Source of the DNA: Pseudocercospora fijiensis CIRAD86
Lineage: Eukaryota; Ascomycota; Dothideomycetes; Mycosphaerellales; Mycosphaerellaceae
Direction: 5' to 3'
NCBI RefSeq assembly: GCF_000340215.1
Contig: NW_006921540.1
Location: forward strand, 2,851,486 to 2,915,485
DNA: 64,000 nt
The first letter of the stretch is position 1, and every line of letters begins with the position of its first letter. The notes beneath the pieces are model-generated. The model had not been told where the DNA came from. It ran no database searches and saw only the letters and a program-made list of their open reading frames with translations. The position numbers and the translations under genes were made by a program. Positions 21,996 through 32,969 of the stretch are shown piece after piece.

Positions 21996-24063
21996 ATGTC
22001 GTCTTTTCTGAGAAACTTTCGCCAGCAGCGAGCCTCACGCACACAACATGGACCGCAATCGACCGATCCTCTCAAAGGTCCTACTGTTAGAGAACGTTCT
22101 GACTCTGATAGATCATCAGATAGAAGGTATCCTCATCAGGCCGAGAAGCCTTCTCAAAGACTCCTAGCCTGGTGGCCTGAACTGCTCTCTGCATTTCTGA
22201 GTGTCGGCACTCTCATTGCAGTTGCAGCAGTTCTACACTCGATCGATGGGGAACCTTTGGAGAAATGGGATTTGCCGTGGCAAATGAAGCCTAACACTGT
22301 CATCTCTACATTAATCACACTCGTCCGACTTTGGATGCTGCTTGTGGTAGCTGAGTGTATTGGCCAGCTCAAATGGGTCTACTTTGAGCAGAAACCACAT
22401 CGCTTGATCGATTTCGAGACCTTTGACAGCGCAAGCCGTGGACCATGGGGTGCTGCCCTCTTGCTGGTTCGGATCAGGTGGAGAGCGATTGCTGCCTCCC
22501 TGGGAGCCATTCTCACAATTCTTGCGCTCGCAGTAGACCCATTTGCGCAGCAGGTGCTTTCATACGTCCAGCACAATTCCGTCTCGCCCTCTGAACAGGC
22601 TTCTCTATTCACTGCACGATCTTACGACTACAATACACACGACAGTCTCAATCCTTCGGATCGCACCAAGAACAGTATGTGTATGCATGCGCCTCAGACG
22701 TGGACGCAGTCACTGACTCTTTGCAGATGGACTCAGTGCGGCGTCTTTGATGGCCTTATTGCCAAATAACATAGCTCTACCAAACGACGTTCGCTTCGGC
22801 TGCCCTTCAGGAAACTGTACTTGGCCCAGTTTTCAGACGCTCGGGGTCTGCTCATCCTGCCTCGACGTCACCGCGAACACTACAATGACTTGCACATACG
22901 ACACATCGACCACAGAGGGATCTGCTCAAAAGGGGTATAGCCTGTCGTGCAAGTATACAACCCCAGAAAGCAAAATCAAATTACAAGCCGAGTACAATGC
23001 ATTCGTCACACCTAACAGTAGTGGAGATGTCGATTATTTTGATATCACACCGAACAGGCCAGACGGAAGCGGCCAACGCTATACGCTGTTCAACTCTAGC
23101 GTGGTCAGTATACTCATGACTGAAGCAAAACAGGCGGAATTCCTATCGTATGCCGCCTTGTCGCACTCCGAGGACGACAATCTGCAATGGAAGCTCTGGA
23201 ACAATCACAGCATGGCCGGCTGGCCGAGTCCCACGGTATACGAGTGCAAGCTATCGTGGTGCCTGAAGACATATGCAGCTAGTTCCGCAGAAAACGGCAA
23301 GCTCCTTGAACCGGAGCCCACGATCGAGCAACTCTATCGTCCGTATGCCATGTTTGCAGGTCAAGCGACCGGAGGCAACTCCTCATTCCACAAATGCATG
23401 TCTGTGGACGAAGCAATGAAATGGCAATTGCGCATGCCACTGGGCACTATCGACGTAGACGAGGACCAATCCGTACAAGCGGCCTATACAAAGAAAGATT
23501 TGCCAAAGACCAAGGTCTGTCCAAGTCCCGAACAAATTCGCAATTCCACAACCGCATGGGGCATCAACATCCAGGACGAATCCCTCGTATCTGACAGCAT
23601 GCTACACATCCTCGAGCACGATCTCAGCAACGATTATATAGGCGCCACAGCTCTCGATCAACTCTTCTGGTCAGCGAATTCTCGAAATGTCTCAGCAACT
23701 CTTGAGAACATCGCCACTCGAATGACCAATGCCCTTCGACAGGGACCTAATTCCACGGCCGTGGCCGGGGAAGTGCATTATCTCTCGACACGTATCAAGG
23801 TCAATTGGCCTTGGCTCAGTTATCCTGCTGTGCTGGTGTTCTTGACAGTCATATTTTTGATCTTGACGACGATTTTCTCGGCGGAGAAAAGTCAAGTCGC
23901 TTGGAAGTCGTCGAGTTTGGCTGTGCTGTTTCATGGGCCTGTGGGTTTTGCTGAGGAGGAGTTGCCGGGTAAACGTTGCCAGAGTATGACGGCTGCTGCT
24001 CGAGAGATGCATGTGCAGCTTCAGGATGATGAGAGTGGGAATTTGAGGTTGGTTAAAGCTTGA
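21996..24063 (+). CDS. DUF3176-like fungal membrane protein, two exons, 671 aa
   Basis: Exons are 21996-22674 and 22727-24063 with a 52-nt intron; the split codon closes as Asn. After a polar N-terminus come three hydrophobic segments typical of DUF3176: WWPELLSAFLSVGTL onward (about 60-83), the segment leading into VVAECIGQLKWVYF (about 102-128), and one ending in LALAVDPFAQQVLS (about 163-190). The motif FDSASRGPWGA lies between the second and third. A large extracellular-type region follows with many Cys (CPSGNCTW, CSSCLD) and Asn-X-Ser/Thr sites, then a last transmembrane helix at about 585-609 and a cytosolic tail. The family is common in filamentous fungi and has no established function; the Cys pairs and sequons suggest an ectodomain. 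Confidence 0.9.
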
Positions 24064-24590
24064 GCGTGCTCGGCCCTCTTCAGCTAGTGCACCTCAAGGC
24101 TTGAATCAGTGAAGAGTCCAACTTGATGACTACTATCCAGAGCCTACCTTCATTGGCGTCACGATGAGAATGGTCCCGGACAGCTTCTGCGATTTACAGG
24201 TGCATACGCCAAGTTATGCCAGTCGAGCACGTCCAACAGAGTCAAGCCACCTCGATCGAAGATGTGCTCGGAGAGTGCCGACTTTATATACCACCATGGA
24301 CACGAGCAAATGTCTTTTCAACGGTCCTGGTTGTCCGGATTATTTCGAGACGACTGGTGGGTGACCTGATGATGATGGGACATTTATGGGTGTTAGGGAT
24401 GGGGATGAGAAGATGGTAATAAGCATGGTATTACTTGGTTACAGCTGTCTAGAATTAAGACAAGAGCTTCAAGAGCTCAAAGTCATTGTCGTTATCGGGT
24501 CGCACTGAGGTGAGTTTGACCTCCTCACACTAGAAATCGAGACGGAGAAGTACCAAAACGCCATCGCCGCAACAATGCATCCTACAAAAC
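24064..24590. other. Convergent intergenic region
   Basis: Half a kilobase lies between the ends of two convergent genes. No coding or RNA feature was recognised; transcription terminators of both genes are expected here. Confidence 0.5.
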
Positions 24591-25886
24591 TCATCGATCC
24601 TCAAACCCATACTCAGGAATCTCAAACTTGCCTCCCCCACCAGCACCAAACAACTTCCCCACCGTCCCAAACACCCCACCCAACCAAGCAAAATACTTCC
24701 CATAACTCACAAACAACCCAAAAAGCAAATTCCTCCCCCAAATCCCCCATTCCGTCTGCGGCGCCAAAATCTGCGGAATCCCCGGTGGAATCGTCTGACA
24801 CTCTTTGATGATAGGTTTCATCCTCTCCTCATAAGCCCTCAAACCCGCCGCGACATGGTCTTTATGTGAGGAAATCTCTCCCGCGAGGATGTATGCTCCG
24901 GTCAGGGCGAGAGATGTGCCTTGACCTGTAGGACCCGTGGCGTATCCCGCGTCTCCGACCAGAACGAAACGTTTGTGGTGGAGAGAGGGGACTTTAACTT
25001 GACAGGACTCCGAAGCGTAAAAGTCTGTAGAGTCTGCAAGGGCTTGAAGGACTTCTGGACCTTTCCATTCCGATGTGATCGATTGGAAGAACTCGCTCAC
25101 GAACGATTTCAACGCAACGTCACCTTTCCTTTGCGCTTCTCGAAATTTTCCGGTTCCGTCGGGTTGGTTCTTCGGCTGGATTCCTAGCATGACGATTTGG
25201 TTCCCGCCTTCGGGGGATTTTCCGATTGCCAACCAGCGTCCGCCGACGGAGGATTTGGCTTTGCAGAGCATCGAGCCTTCGAGGAGGTCTTTGGGAGTGG
25301 AGAAATATGCCGCCCAGGCGTTGATGGGGTGGATATGGTCTCGAACACCACAGTTGAGGCCTATTGCTCGAGTTCGGGAGGTGGCTCCGTCGGCTGCTAC
25401 TACGAGGTCGTATTCTGTCGAGGGCGTGCCGTTGGCGAATGAGACTGTGACTGGAGCATCTGGATGTTTCTCGCTGTGCTGAATCGCGGTGATTTGTTCG
25501 TTGAAGATGTATTTCACTCGACCCGTTTGCATTGTGAGATCGTAGAGGATTGTGGATAAGTCTCCTCTATAGATTTCGTATTCTGACACCAGGCTTTGAT
25601 TGTCTGGGTCTCCGGTCGCGGTCATGGTGAAGAGAGGCTCGCCTTTGGGTCCGACCATTTGCATTCCGTCCCATTTGGGCACTTTGGAGAGTACGGCTGC
25701 TTCCATTCCTGGTGTTCGACGCATGACTGTGACGCCGCCGGTTCGGATGTCGACGTTTTGCCCGCCTTTGCGGAGTTCAGGGAAGCGCTCGATTACGGTG
25801 ACGGTGCAGCCGGCGCGAGCGAGCCAGTATGCTGTCATCGGCCCTGCGATGGAGGCGCCGGCGACTAGAACGCGGAGAGACGACAT
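24591..25886 (-). CDS. FAD-dependent (class A) monooxygenase, 431 aa
   Basis: A single exon runs from ATG at 25886 to TGA at 24591. The N-terminal Rossmann motif (VLVAGASIAGPMTAYWLARAG, residues about 7-27) binds FAD; the acidic end of the second strand is VIERFPEL. A DG motif (VVAADGATSRTR, near residue 165) and the GD motif (VLVGDAGYATGPTGQG, near 310) complete the class A flavoprotein hydroxylase pattern (PHBH fold), as in salicylate hydroxylase- and TetX-like enzymes. These enzymes hydroxylate small substrates with NAD(P)H and O2. The substrate cannot be told from sequence, and no biosynthetic cluster surrounds the gene. Length is normal for the family. The hydrophobic C-terminal stretch (about 385-415) could associate with membranes. 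Confidence 0.9.
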   Translation of the reverse strand: MSSLRVLVAGASIAGPMTAYWLARAGCTVTVIERFPELRKGGQNVDIRTGGVTVMRRTPGMEAAVLSKVPKWDGMQMVGPKGEPLFTMTATGDPDNQSLVSEYEIYRGDLSTILYDLTMQTGRVKYIFNEQITAIQHSEKHPDAPVTVSFANGTPSTEYDLVVAADGATSRTRAIGLNCGVRDHIHPINAWAAYFSTPKDLLEGSMLCKAKSSVGGRWLAIGKSPEGGNQIVMLGIQPKNQPDGTGKFREAQRKGDVALKSFVSEFFQSITSEWKGPEVLQALADSTDFYASESCQVKVPSLHHKRFVLVGDAGYATGPTGQGTSLALTGAYILAGEISSHKDHVAAGLRAYEERMKPIIKECQTIPPGIPQILAPQTEWGIWGRNLLFGLFVSYGKYFAWLGGVFGTVGKLFGAGGGGKFEIPEYGFEDR

Positions 25887-26874
25887 TTTCGGAGGCGATG
25901 AAGAAGGAGATGTTGGTTGTGATACTTACCTGGGGCCTTGGCTACGAGATGTACTTATAGTCGGCATTGGCATGTGCTTTTATTTTTATAATAGATCGAT
26001 AACTCGAAGGCGCATTCGCGATGGCATTCAGCTCGAGCCTCGATCTATGATGGACGGCCGCTGCTTTACACAGAGCAAAGGAAGCTTCGGGTGCAATGAA
26101 TGCTTGGCGTCGGGCCGTTTGAGAACTTGTCGGCCGAAGTGAGGGAATGGATCGGACTGCGCTCCGCGCCAATGAGTAAAGGTTATGAAAGAATGGCACA
26201 GAAGACAGAAACCAGTGCTTGGGCTATCGACCATCGGCGGCTGACTCATAGTCGCTCAATAAACAATCAGTCTCGCGGCTTCGGTAATGACCTCGTACCA
26301 AAAGGCGCATCTCATCGATGCCCATCTTCTCGGATCCCAAGTCGTATTGGCTCAATCCATCCTCTCGAGCCGTGCTTGGAGATGTGGTACCGCATGCATC
26401 TCGCGGCTTTCCTCATAGCTCTGTCCAGTGCATGTCATGGCACGTCCTCCGAGCCGTGGCACCATGAGTGCAGTATAAAGTCGCATCAAGTCTTGGCCAG
26501 TGTAGTTCGCAGTCCCAAAAGTGTCACTTTAGCATGAATCTGGAAAGGTCCACTTCACATCTGGAGCTACACGACGTTCCTCAAGGAGAGGTCCTGTTAC
26601 ACCAGGGATGTCTCCCAGCTTCGGGTTCGTGCGCTGCACATTCGGACATCTTGCACGTTCGACGACACAATTCCACCGGAAGACATACATACGTGTCCAC
26701 GAGGGCAGAGGTAGTTGAGTTGACGGAACGATGGCAGATCTCGACGCGAGTCGATGTATCGAGAAGAAGGTTGCCGCAGGACCATCGACAAGCTCGCTAA
26801 GCTGAATGGTGATCATGTCACTGAAGGCGACAGGTAGGTCTAATCTCCACCAGGCGTAGCGTGTTGGAAAATTC
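25887..26874. other. Intergenic, no intact gene
   Basis: This is upstream of the monooxygenase and downstream of the F-box-like remnants, both on the minus strand. A 185-codon minus-strand frame starts at 27086, overlapping the downstream F-box remnant in another frame, and ends at 26529. Its segment NPLLRLSSSRENFP may be a frame-shifted continuation of that pseudogene, but no family signature is clear. Confidence 0.4.
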
Positions 26875-27135
26875 TCACGGCTGCTTGAAAGTCGGAGCAA
26901 CGGATTCATGCCGGACCGGTACATCGCTGCTCTTGCGTGGAGTGTTTGGTGGTTCGAAGAAAAGCGCCTGACGAAGCTTGAGAGATCCTTGAATGGTATC
27001 GCGAAAGGCAGTCGGAGCCTGCTAGCTAAGAAGCAATGTCTTAAAGTCGACTTCATCGCGGTTGAGATTGAGAAGAATAGCTTCAAGTAGTGCCGTAGTG
27101 CCTGCGACTCGCGCGCCAGCAGTGATGGTCGGCAT
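26875..27135 (-). pseudogene. F-box-like protein remnant 1 (in-frame stop)
   Basis: The frame begins with ATG at 27135. The segments TALLEAILLNLN, then KTLLLS, then AFRDTIQGSLKLRQALFF match the start of a large family of fungal F-box-like proteins abundant in Capnodiales (an 'LLExILLxL...LLLSQRVxxxFRDxIxxSxxLRQALFF' pattern). A TAG interrupts the frame directly after LLLS, and the frame ends with TGA at 26875, far short of the usual 200-300 aa. Intact members are presumed Skp1-binding; this copy should be inactive. It lies 15 bp downstream of a second remnant in the same orientation. Confidence 0.55.
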
Positions 27136-27149
27136 GCTGTTGAAAGTCG

Positions 27150-27405
27150 CTAGTAACGACCGGTCGAGAGTTGGACTAACTTCGAGTCGCTCATCAAATG
27201 AAAAGATCTTGTCGGCTTGTGGAGGCGAATGGAGCTTTGGATAGCGTAGCAGAACGCTCTACTGTTGCGCTGGCTCAGAAGCAGAAGCAGGGTAGTAAAG
27301 CCCGATCAGTCGTCGTAATGTTGAGCAATATAGCTTCGAGTGACTCGGAAATTCCTATAATACGGGCGCCGACGAAGCTGGTAATGGTCGCAGCTAGCAA
27401 GTAGT
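27150..27405 (-). pseudogene. F-box-like protein remnant 2 (frameshifted)
   Basis: The first part reads in one minus-strand frame (SFVGARIIGISESLEAILLN, then TTTDRALL). At about 27300 the sense moves to another frame (TLLLLLSQRNSRAF, then AIQSSIRLHK) and stops with TAG at 27150. The order of motifs is the same as in the remnant at 26875-27135, and the two share an imperfect direct repeat of about 70 bp, so the pair looks like an old tandem duplication. No full-length member of the family is in the window. Confidence 0.5.
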
Positions 27406-27532
27406 CATGAGCAGATCGTATCACAGCCGAGATTTTGAAATGGCGTACCGTGCAAGATTGCGATTGCGGCTCGCAAATGGGTTGCTGCGGATGTTCGTCA
27501 TATGATGAGCGTTGCAGAGCTCGCGCCGATTT

Positions 27533-27627
27533 GAGCTCGCAGAATTGGTGCCAAGATCCCTGACGGATGTTACATGCATGAGCTCGCAGACTCGGTGCCA
27601 AGATCCCTGCATGCATGTCACATGCAT
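27533..27627. repeat. Tandem repeat, two units of 47-48 bp
   Basis: Units 27533-27579 and 27580-27627 both run from GAGCTCGCAGA through GGTGCCAAGATCCCTG to ACATGCAT, followed by the start of a third unit. Differences are scattered substitutions and one length change. It lies just upstream (minus sense) of the decayed F-box-like copies and downstream of esf2. Confidence 0.7.
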
Positions 27628-27764
27628 GAGCCCGAGGGCGGACGAACTGTGAAAGTAAAGGTGGATCCAGAGAGGACACAAGCAGCGTTAGCAATGCCTT
27701 CCGAAGAAGTGACAAGATCATTTCTCGCCGACAATCGTTCAGAAGGCACTTTTCCTTGCTAAGC

Positions 27765-28748
27765 TCAGAAAATCTTACTGCCGATGCGTAGAGAGCCACC
27801 AAACGGCTTCTCCTCTTGGCCTGCCGCGTCCTTACTCTTCGCCTTCTTCTGCTTGAACTCAATAGCTCTCGCATTTGTACCAGCATCCTCATTCTCCCCC
27901 TGTATCCCACCACCCTCCTTCTCCCTCCTCGCTCTCTTCTTACTCTCCCTCGTCTCCGCCATCTTCCCCTTCTCCACATCCTCCACAAACCTCTTATTCT
28001 CCTTCCTCGTCTTCCAAATCTCCTGCTTCAGCCTCGCCGCCCTTTCGGCATTCTCATTCCTAATCTGCTCAGTCAAGTTATCCCACTTGAAACCCTTCAG
28101 GTACTTGATATTCCAAATATCATCATGGTAATAACCACCCTTCTTGCCCCCGATGATATTCCCATTCAGAGCTTCCGCGGCGAGTTTGGCTTCGGTCTTG
28201 CTATTGAATTCCACCCAGCCATCTGTGTAAGATTTCTTCTTGTTGCCGCCTCGCTTGACGCGGTTCTGGTGTTGCGAGTGGTCTTCAGGCGTGAGGAAGA
28301 TGCGATTCAAGCCTTTCGAGGCGTGAGGTGCGAGGAAGTGTTTGAGTGTCTGCGGTTTCATGAAGGGCGGTACGCGAGAGATGTAGATGACGCCCGACTT
28401 TCGCGTCTTTTTTGCCGCGGCTTCGAGTTCCTTTTGCGCCTTGGATTTTTTGCGCTTCGATTGCGAGATTTCCGCCTCATCTTCCTGCTCAAGTTCTGCC
28501 TCTTCTTCTGCTCCGAGTTTCGAAAAGTCGAATCGCGAGTCCTCCGCTACTGCTTTGACTGGCTCGAGATCCTCCCCTTCATCTTCTACGCCGTCGAATG
28601 ATGCTTCTGATCCAGATTCGGCGTCGATTTTGCGGCGCTTGTTCGCGATCGCGCCTCTTCCTTCGTCCGCCTCGGAGTCGTAGCCATTATCCGATTCTCC
28701 GTCACTCTCGTCGCCCTCTAGGAACTCGTTGCGTTTTCGGACAGACAT
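27765..28748 (-). CDS. esf2: Pre-rRNA processing factor Esf2/ABT1, 327 aa
   Basis: Esf2 acts in the nucleolus in the small-subunit processome, where it binds the DEAD-box protein Dbp8 and stimulates its ATPase during early 18S rRNA cleavage. The frame opens with ATG at 28748 (MSVRKRNEF) and ends at 27765; the codons upstream of this ATG include no other ATG. Residues 1-110 are acidic, with basic nuclear-localisation-type runs (NKRRKID, SKRKKSKAQKE). The RRM-like domain runs from GVIYISRVPPFM (about 118) through YTDGWVEFNSKTEAKLAAEALNG to DIWNIKYLKGFKW (about 225), the diagnostic ABT1/Esf2 pattern. A basic helical tail (AERAARLKQEIWKTRKENK) follows. Length agrees with the family (yeast 316 aa). 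Confidence 0.93.
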   Translation of the reverse strand: MSVRKRNEFLEGDESDGESDNGYDSEADEGRGAIANKRRKIDAESGSEASFDGVEDEGEDLEPVKAVAEDSRFDFSKLGAEEEAELEQEDEAEISQSKRKKSKAQKELEAAAKKTRKSGVIYISRVPPFMKPQTLKHFLAPHASKGLNRIFLTPEDHSQHQNRVKRGGNKKKSYTDGWVEFNSKTEAKLAAEALNGNIIGGKKGGYYHDDIWNIKYLKGFKWDNLTEQIRNENAERAARLKQEIWKTRKENKRFVEDVEKGKMAETRESKKRARREKEGGGIQGENEDAGTNARAIEFKQKKAKSKDAAGQEEKPFGGSLRIGSKIF

Positions 28749-28975
28749 TTCGGCGTATGACGACAAGGTTGAGGTTGGCTTGGGAGATGTAGGAAAGTTT
28801 TGTGAAGCTTACATAAGCTTGCATAAGCCTATCGATAAGCTTGTGCATAAAATAAACTCTACGCTTTCGAACCACCACCATCTCTATGCCCAATCCACAT
28901 ACAATCGAAATCGCGGCTGACCTTCCATCTGAGCGTCATTACTTGTATATATTCAGTCCATACCGTCGTACGCAA

Positions 28976-31900
28976 TCACGTTGTCCACACAATCGGCAAT
29001 ACAGACTCCCACTGATCCCAAGGATTGTTCTTATCATCAACCCAGTCCGCATGGATCGTAACAGAAGGATCATTCACCTCACTGCCCTTCTCATCCTTCC
29101 CTGGCACCATCACCGTGCCATCGATAGCAATCTCAATATGCTGTCCAACACCGAGCCTCAGGAATGGTCGGGCCTCTTCGACGTCACTATTCGACGGCCT
29201 CACGCCAACGATTTTGCACAGCCAAGTCAACGACTCTTGTACTGCTGTTTTGCCAGGAATAGCCTCCGTGTGGATGATCTGGAGTTCCGGGGCGGGTGAA
29301 AGAGCACTACTGACTTGAATCTGGCCCGGAGACAGTGTCTTAGCATCACTTTTGGCGGCAGTAAAGTCTTGCTCGGAGAACAGCATGCCCGGAGAGCCAC
29401 CAGATGGGAACTCGATCTGCACATTCGCAAGCGTTACTGTCGTCTTGATATTGTTGACGCCCTTGATCCTCAGCGTCTGATCCTTTGCGTCTTTTTGAAG
29501 GGATGATACCGTCCAAGTCAGCTCGGAAGTCGGCGGATCTTTCAGAGGATCGACGAAAGGTTTTCCATGATCCTGAATCCATTGCTCTAGCGCGGATAAA
29601 GGAGGGTCCGGAGTGTGCTGGTGGAAAAGCATTAGAATGCCGATAACGATGCCCGCAACCAGGAGTGCCGGACCTGCCCAGGAGCAGATGGCCATGGCAC
29701 CTGCTGCAACCGATAGTGCAATGCCCTCTGCGCCGGCAGCAAGGATTGCAATGCCGGCCTCAGCGATAGGAGCGATGACAGAGAGTCCCATAATGACAAA
29801 ATTGGTAATGTTGAGACGTCGCTCCATCTAATCCATGCTGTGAAAGTTCTATGCCAGGCTGAGAGCACTAAATATAGTGAGTGCAACTCCTACACACCCG
29901 AGTAGGCCCTTGATGATCTTTCCACCGATGGCGAATAAAGCGCCCAATTTGGTCGCTGCAGCTTCAACGTCTGCTCCTATCGCCACCTCTGCTGCGTCTT
30001 CCGCGCCTAGTTCTGCCACGTTCGACACATCATCGGCGACTTGCTGTGCTTCGGCTTCTTGGTCTGCCACACCTCCGGGGAGCTCATCGGCATGATCGAT
30101 AAGCTCGATCTCCACTTGTCCCTTTTCCGAGTTCTCAGGTAGTCGAAGCTCAGTGTTCTCTTCAATTGAACCAGCAATAGTATCTCGTGGAGCAATGCTG
30201 ACCTCTGGACCAGTTCTTCTAAGAGATTTGAAGAGTGGTGAGAATGCCTTGGCGCCATCCTCAAGCCTCTGCAAAGTTGTTTGTACGGTCGAGAGGATGA
30301 GGATAGCTCGATCGTCTATAGAAAGGTTGCTCCAATCTCGGTATGCGCCATATGCGGACCACGCGAAAATTGCTGCCTATAATGACTCAATAAATGCAAT
30401 GTACGTGGGTTTCTACCCGAGCTGACTTACCGTAGCAACAGCCATGACGGGACCCATGAGCTTCATCAACTTGGAGTTCTTTACCATGTTCAGAGCGTTC
30501 TGTACTGACTCAAAAGCTTTTTCAATGCCTTTGGTAGCTTCACCGATTTTCTTCGGTGCTTGTGCAATTAGTTCTATGAGGTTGGAAGCTTGCGCGGTCA
30601 TCACAGCTCTGCAGATCCATTAGCGGCCAGTCTCTTCGCTCCGTCTCTCCATAACGTACGCTTTCTCCGCGGCCGTTTTAGTAGCATCGATATTCATGTC
30701 CTCCACTAACTGATTGGCATCTTGCATCAATTGGCCAGCCAAGCTAACCCCAAGCGATCCTGGTTTCTTATCGAGTAGCTGTTCCCACAAGCCAAGGACA
30801 GCATCGTGCAGAAACTGATATTCAAGCTCGGAGTCAGGGTCAGCTTGAAGCCCGATGTATCTTGCTTAAAACCAGAAGCTTTGTATGCTTTGAGTGCTTC
30901 AACAATTCTAATGGCATAGGGCTTTTCGTCGTTTGGCAAGAGGTTCTGGATCGATTAGCTTTATAAACCTCGCAAAAATCTAGACTTCGTCTCACCGATG
31001 GGTTGCATGGACCCGTGAGACTTGAGCTCTTTTTGATTGATGCTGAATACGCTAGCGATAGAGCGTTGAGAAATACGAATTTCAAAACATCAGGTCTGGG
31101 AATGATTTACCATTACACACCACTTGAACCTTGGTCCTGGCCTAAATTTGTTAGAGATTATAATCAAAGTCAGTGTAGAGAACCGTACCTTGACGTTAGT
31201 CGTATTCGCGAGTGCTGCCAGAGCGTAACCTCGGCCTTGTGAATGGTATAGAGCCGATGCCCACTTCTCTCCGCCTTGCCTACCGTTCTCATCTGGCTCG
31301 GTGTCGTTGAGATAGTCTTGGACGCGGGGGAACGCTTGAAGCAGCGCGTACCTTGCCGCCAGCTCGTTCAGTTGCGTGTACTCCGGCGCCTGACTGAGAC
31401 ATCCTTTGCCTTTACCACTAAACCAATGATTGACATTTGCTACTTCCGAGTCGCTGAAATTGACCCGCCAGGCTGTTTTTGAGCTGGGATCCATGGCAAT
31501 GATTCGAGTAGCGATGAATCCTGGGACGTAAGTATTTTTGAGCCACGATGCCAGGTCACCATCAAGCATCGAGCCGAGCTCAGGGGGCAGCTTGCCCTTC
31601 TCACTACCTTCCACTGGTCTAATGCCATCGCTGAAGTTTTTCAGGTCGTCGTCGCTCATGGGGTATTTCGTTGCCATATATAAGAGCAGCTGCAATTCCA
31701 AGTTCAGCTGAGCATTGTCGAGGAGTAGAGTCGGAAGCTCTTCGGCGCCATCTGAAAGTTTGCTGGGGAGTGGATTGGCTGCACCGGTGACTAGCTGGAA
31801 AGCAAGTCGCTTTGGTGCCATATGAGGAGAGGTTAGATCGTCCACAGATGCTTTGGATTGGCTTCCAACTGTGTGTGTTCCTACGTGTTCACGAACTGCC

Positions 31901-32965
31901 TCAGGCGAAGCGAGCTCATCAGCAACAGTGCCCTGGATGAAGTGCCTTCTTCCGTCGTCGTTGACCATCGTCGGGTCGAAGAGTCTGACCATGCCAGTCA
32001 TTCTCGAGCCGTCGCCACCGATTATGCTTAGGCGCATTGAAGAGAAGATGAATGGAAGAACCAGTTCTGATCCCAATTTCTCGAACGTTAGGTTCGTGTA
32101 CCGTTGCCGTTCCAGCAATTGAGGAAACGTGCTTGTTGACAGCAGTCGCCAGGGATCCCGTAAGGCTGCTGGTGTTGCTCCTTGACCCACCTCGAAGCGC
32201 GCTGGGAACTCTGCGTCTTGACTGTCGGGCCAAGAAAGGGCACACATTGTGGACATTTCCGACGTCTGCACAAGTATTTCCTTCTCCAAAAGTGAGTGCG
32301 GCATTGCCAGTCCTGAATTGTTCAAGGCTGACGAACCCTTGCTCCCAGAGTCCACGCTCCAGATAATTTGATTGTTGCAGAGCTTTGCATGCGCGCAGTA
32401 CTCGGAATTGACATACAGAACTCCTTGATAGACATCGAGAGGTCGGCAGGTCACTGCTGAAGTCGTCGGCACGCGTAGCACAAGAATCTCGTAGACCCCA
32501 CGACCGTGTAATGTGCTGAAGGCCACAGAGAAACGATGGGTCCGCTGTCGTACTGGGAGGTTTAGCGAACACTGAGCGCGTATTGCTCAAGGCACCGCGT
32601 GCCTTTCATCAGTCTCTTGATTCACATTTACACTCTCGGCTTCATTGAGAGCCGTCACGAGCTCCTTCAACCACGCGACTCCATGACTTTTGGGCAGATG
32701 TATCAGACCATGCTTCCGTTTCGGGCACTGAGAATGAGTGTCTGGGCCCATGAACTGGGATCAGGCCGACAATTACCGACGTAGTGGTAGGCATAGGCGA
32801 GCTATCACAAGATACAAAGTGGCGTCCGTCTTTGAGGGTTCCCCAGAAATATGCCGGAAGCGACCGAATTTTGCGCCAGTTCTCAAAGCTGAAAGGAGTG
32901 TAGTGTATAATCGCGACTGGTAAGGCAAGAACAAGAGGTATCTGAACCACACTTCTCGCACGCAT
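28976..32965 (-). CDS. Large multi-exon gene of unknown family with hydrophobic segments; apparent frame break
   Basis: At least nine minus-strand exons are supported by GT-AG introns of 47-66 nt: 32965-32777, 32727-32596, 32544-31189, 31141-31111, 31051-30996, 30945-30660, 30608-30431, 30376 to 29894 or 29888, and 29827-28976 (TGA). Phases close everywhere except inside 30945-30660, which is one base short: sense passes from ASGFKQDTSGFK to ADPDSELEYQFLHD near 30843. The product would be about 1190 aa. The N-terminal 550 residues are mixed alpha/beta. Then come amphipathic helices (IELIAQAPKKIGEATKGIEK), a hydrophobic segment (LMKLMGPVMAVAT), an acidic Ala/Glu-rich stretch, a Gly/Ala-rich membrane-like region of about 60 residues (from NITNFVIMGLSVIAP), and a beta-rich C-terminal domain. 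No family is recognised. Coding-like stretches continue upstream to about 33420, but their splice phases do not close at 32969, so the start is uncertain. It may be a young pseudogene. Confidence 0.6.
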
Positions 32966-32969
32966 TACC

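Noticed and set aside
27275..27988. 237-codon minus-strand open frame
   Set aside because: Its first part is the shadow of esf2 in another frame. Its end (ISESLEAILLN) belongs to the F-box-like remnant, which needs a frameshift to continue.
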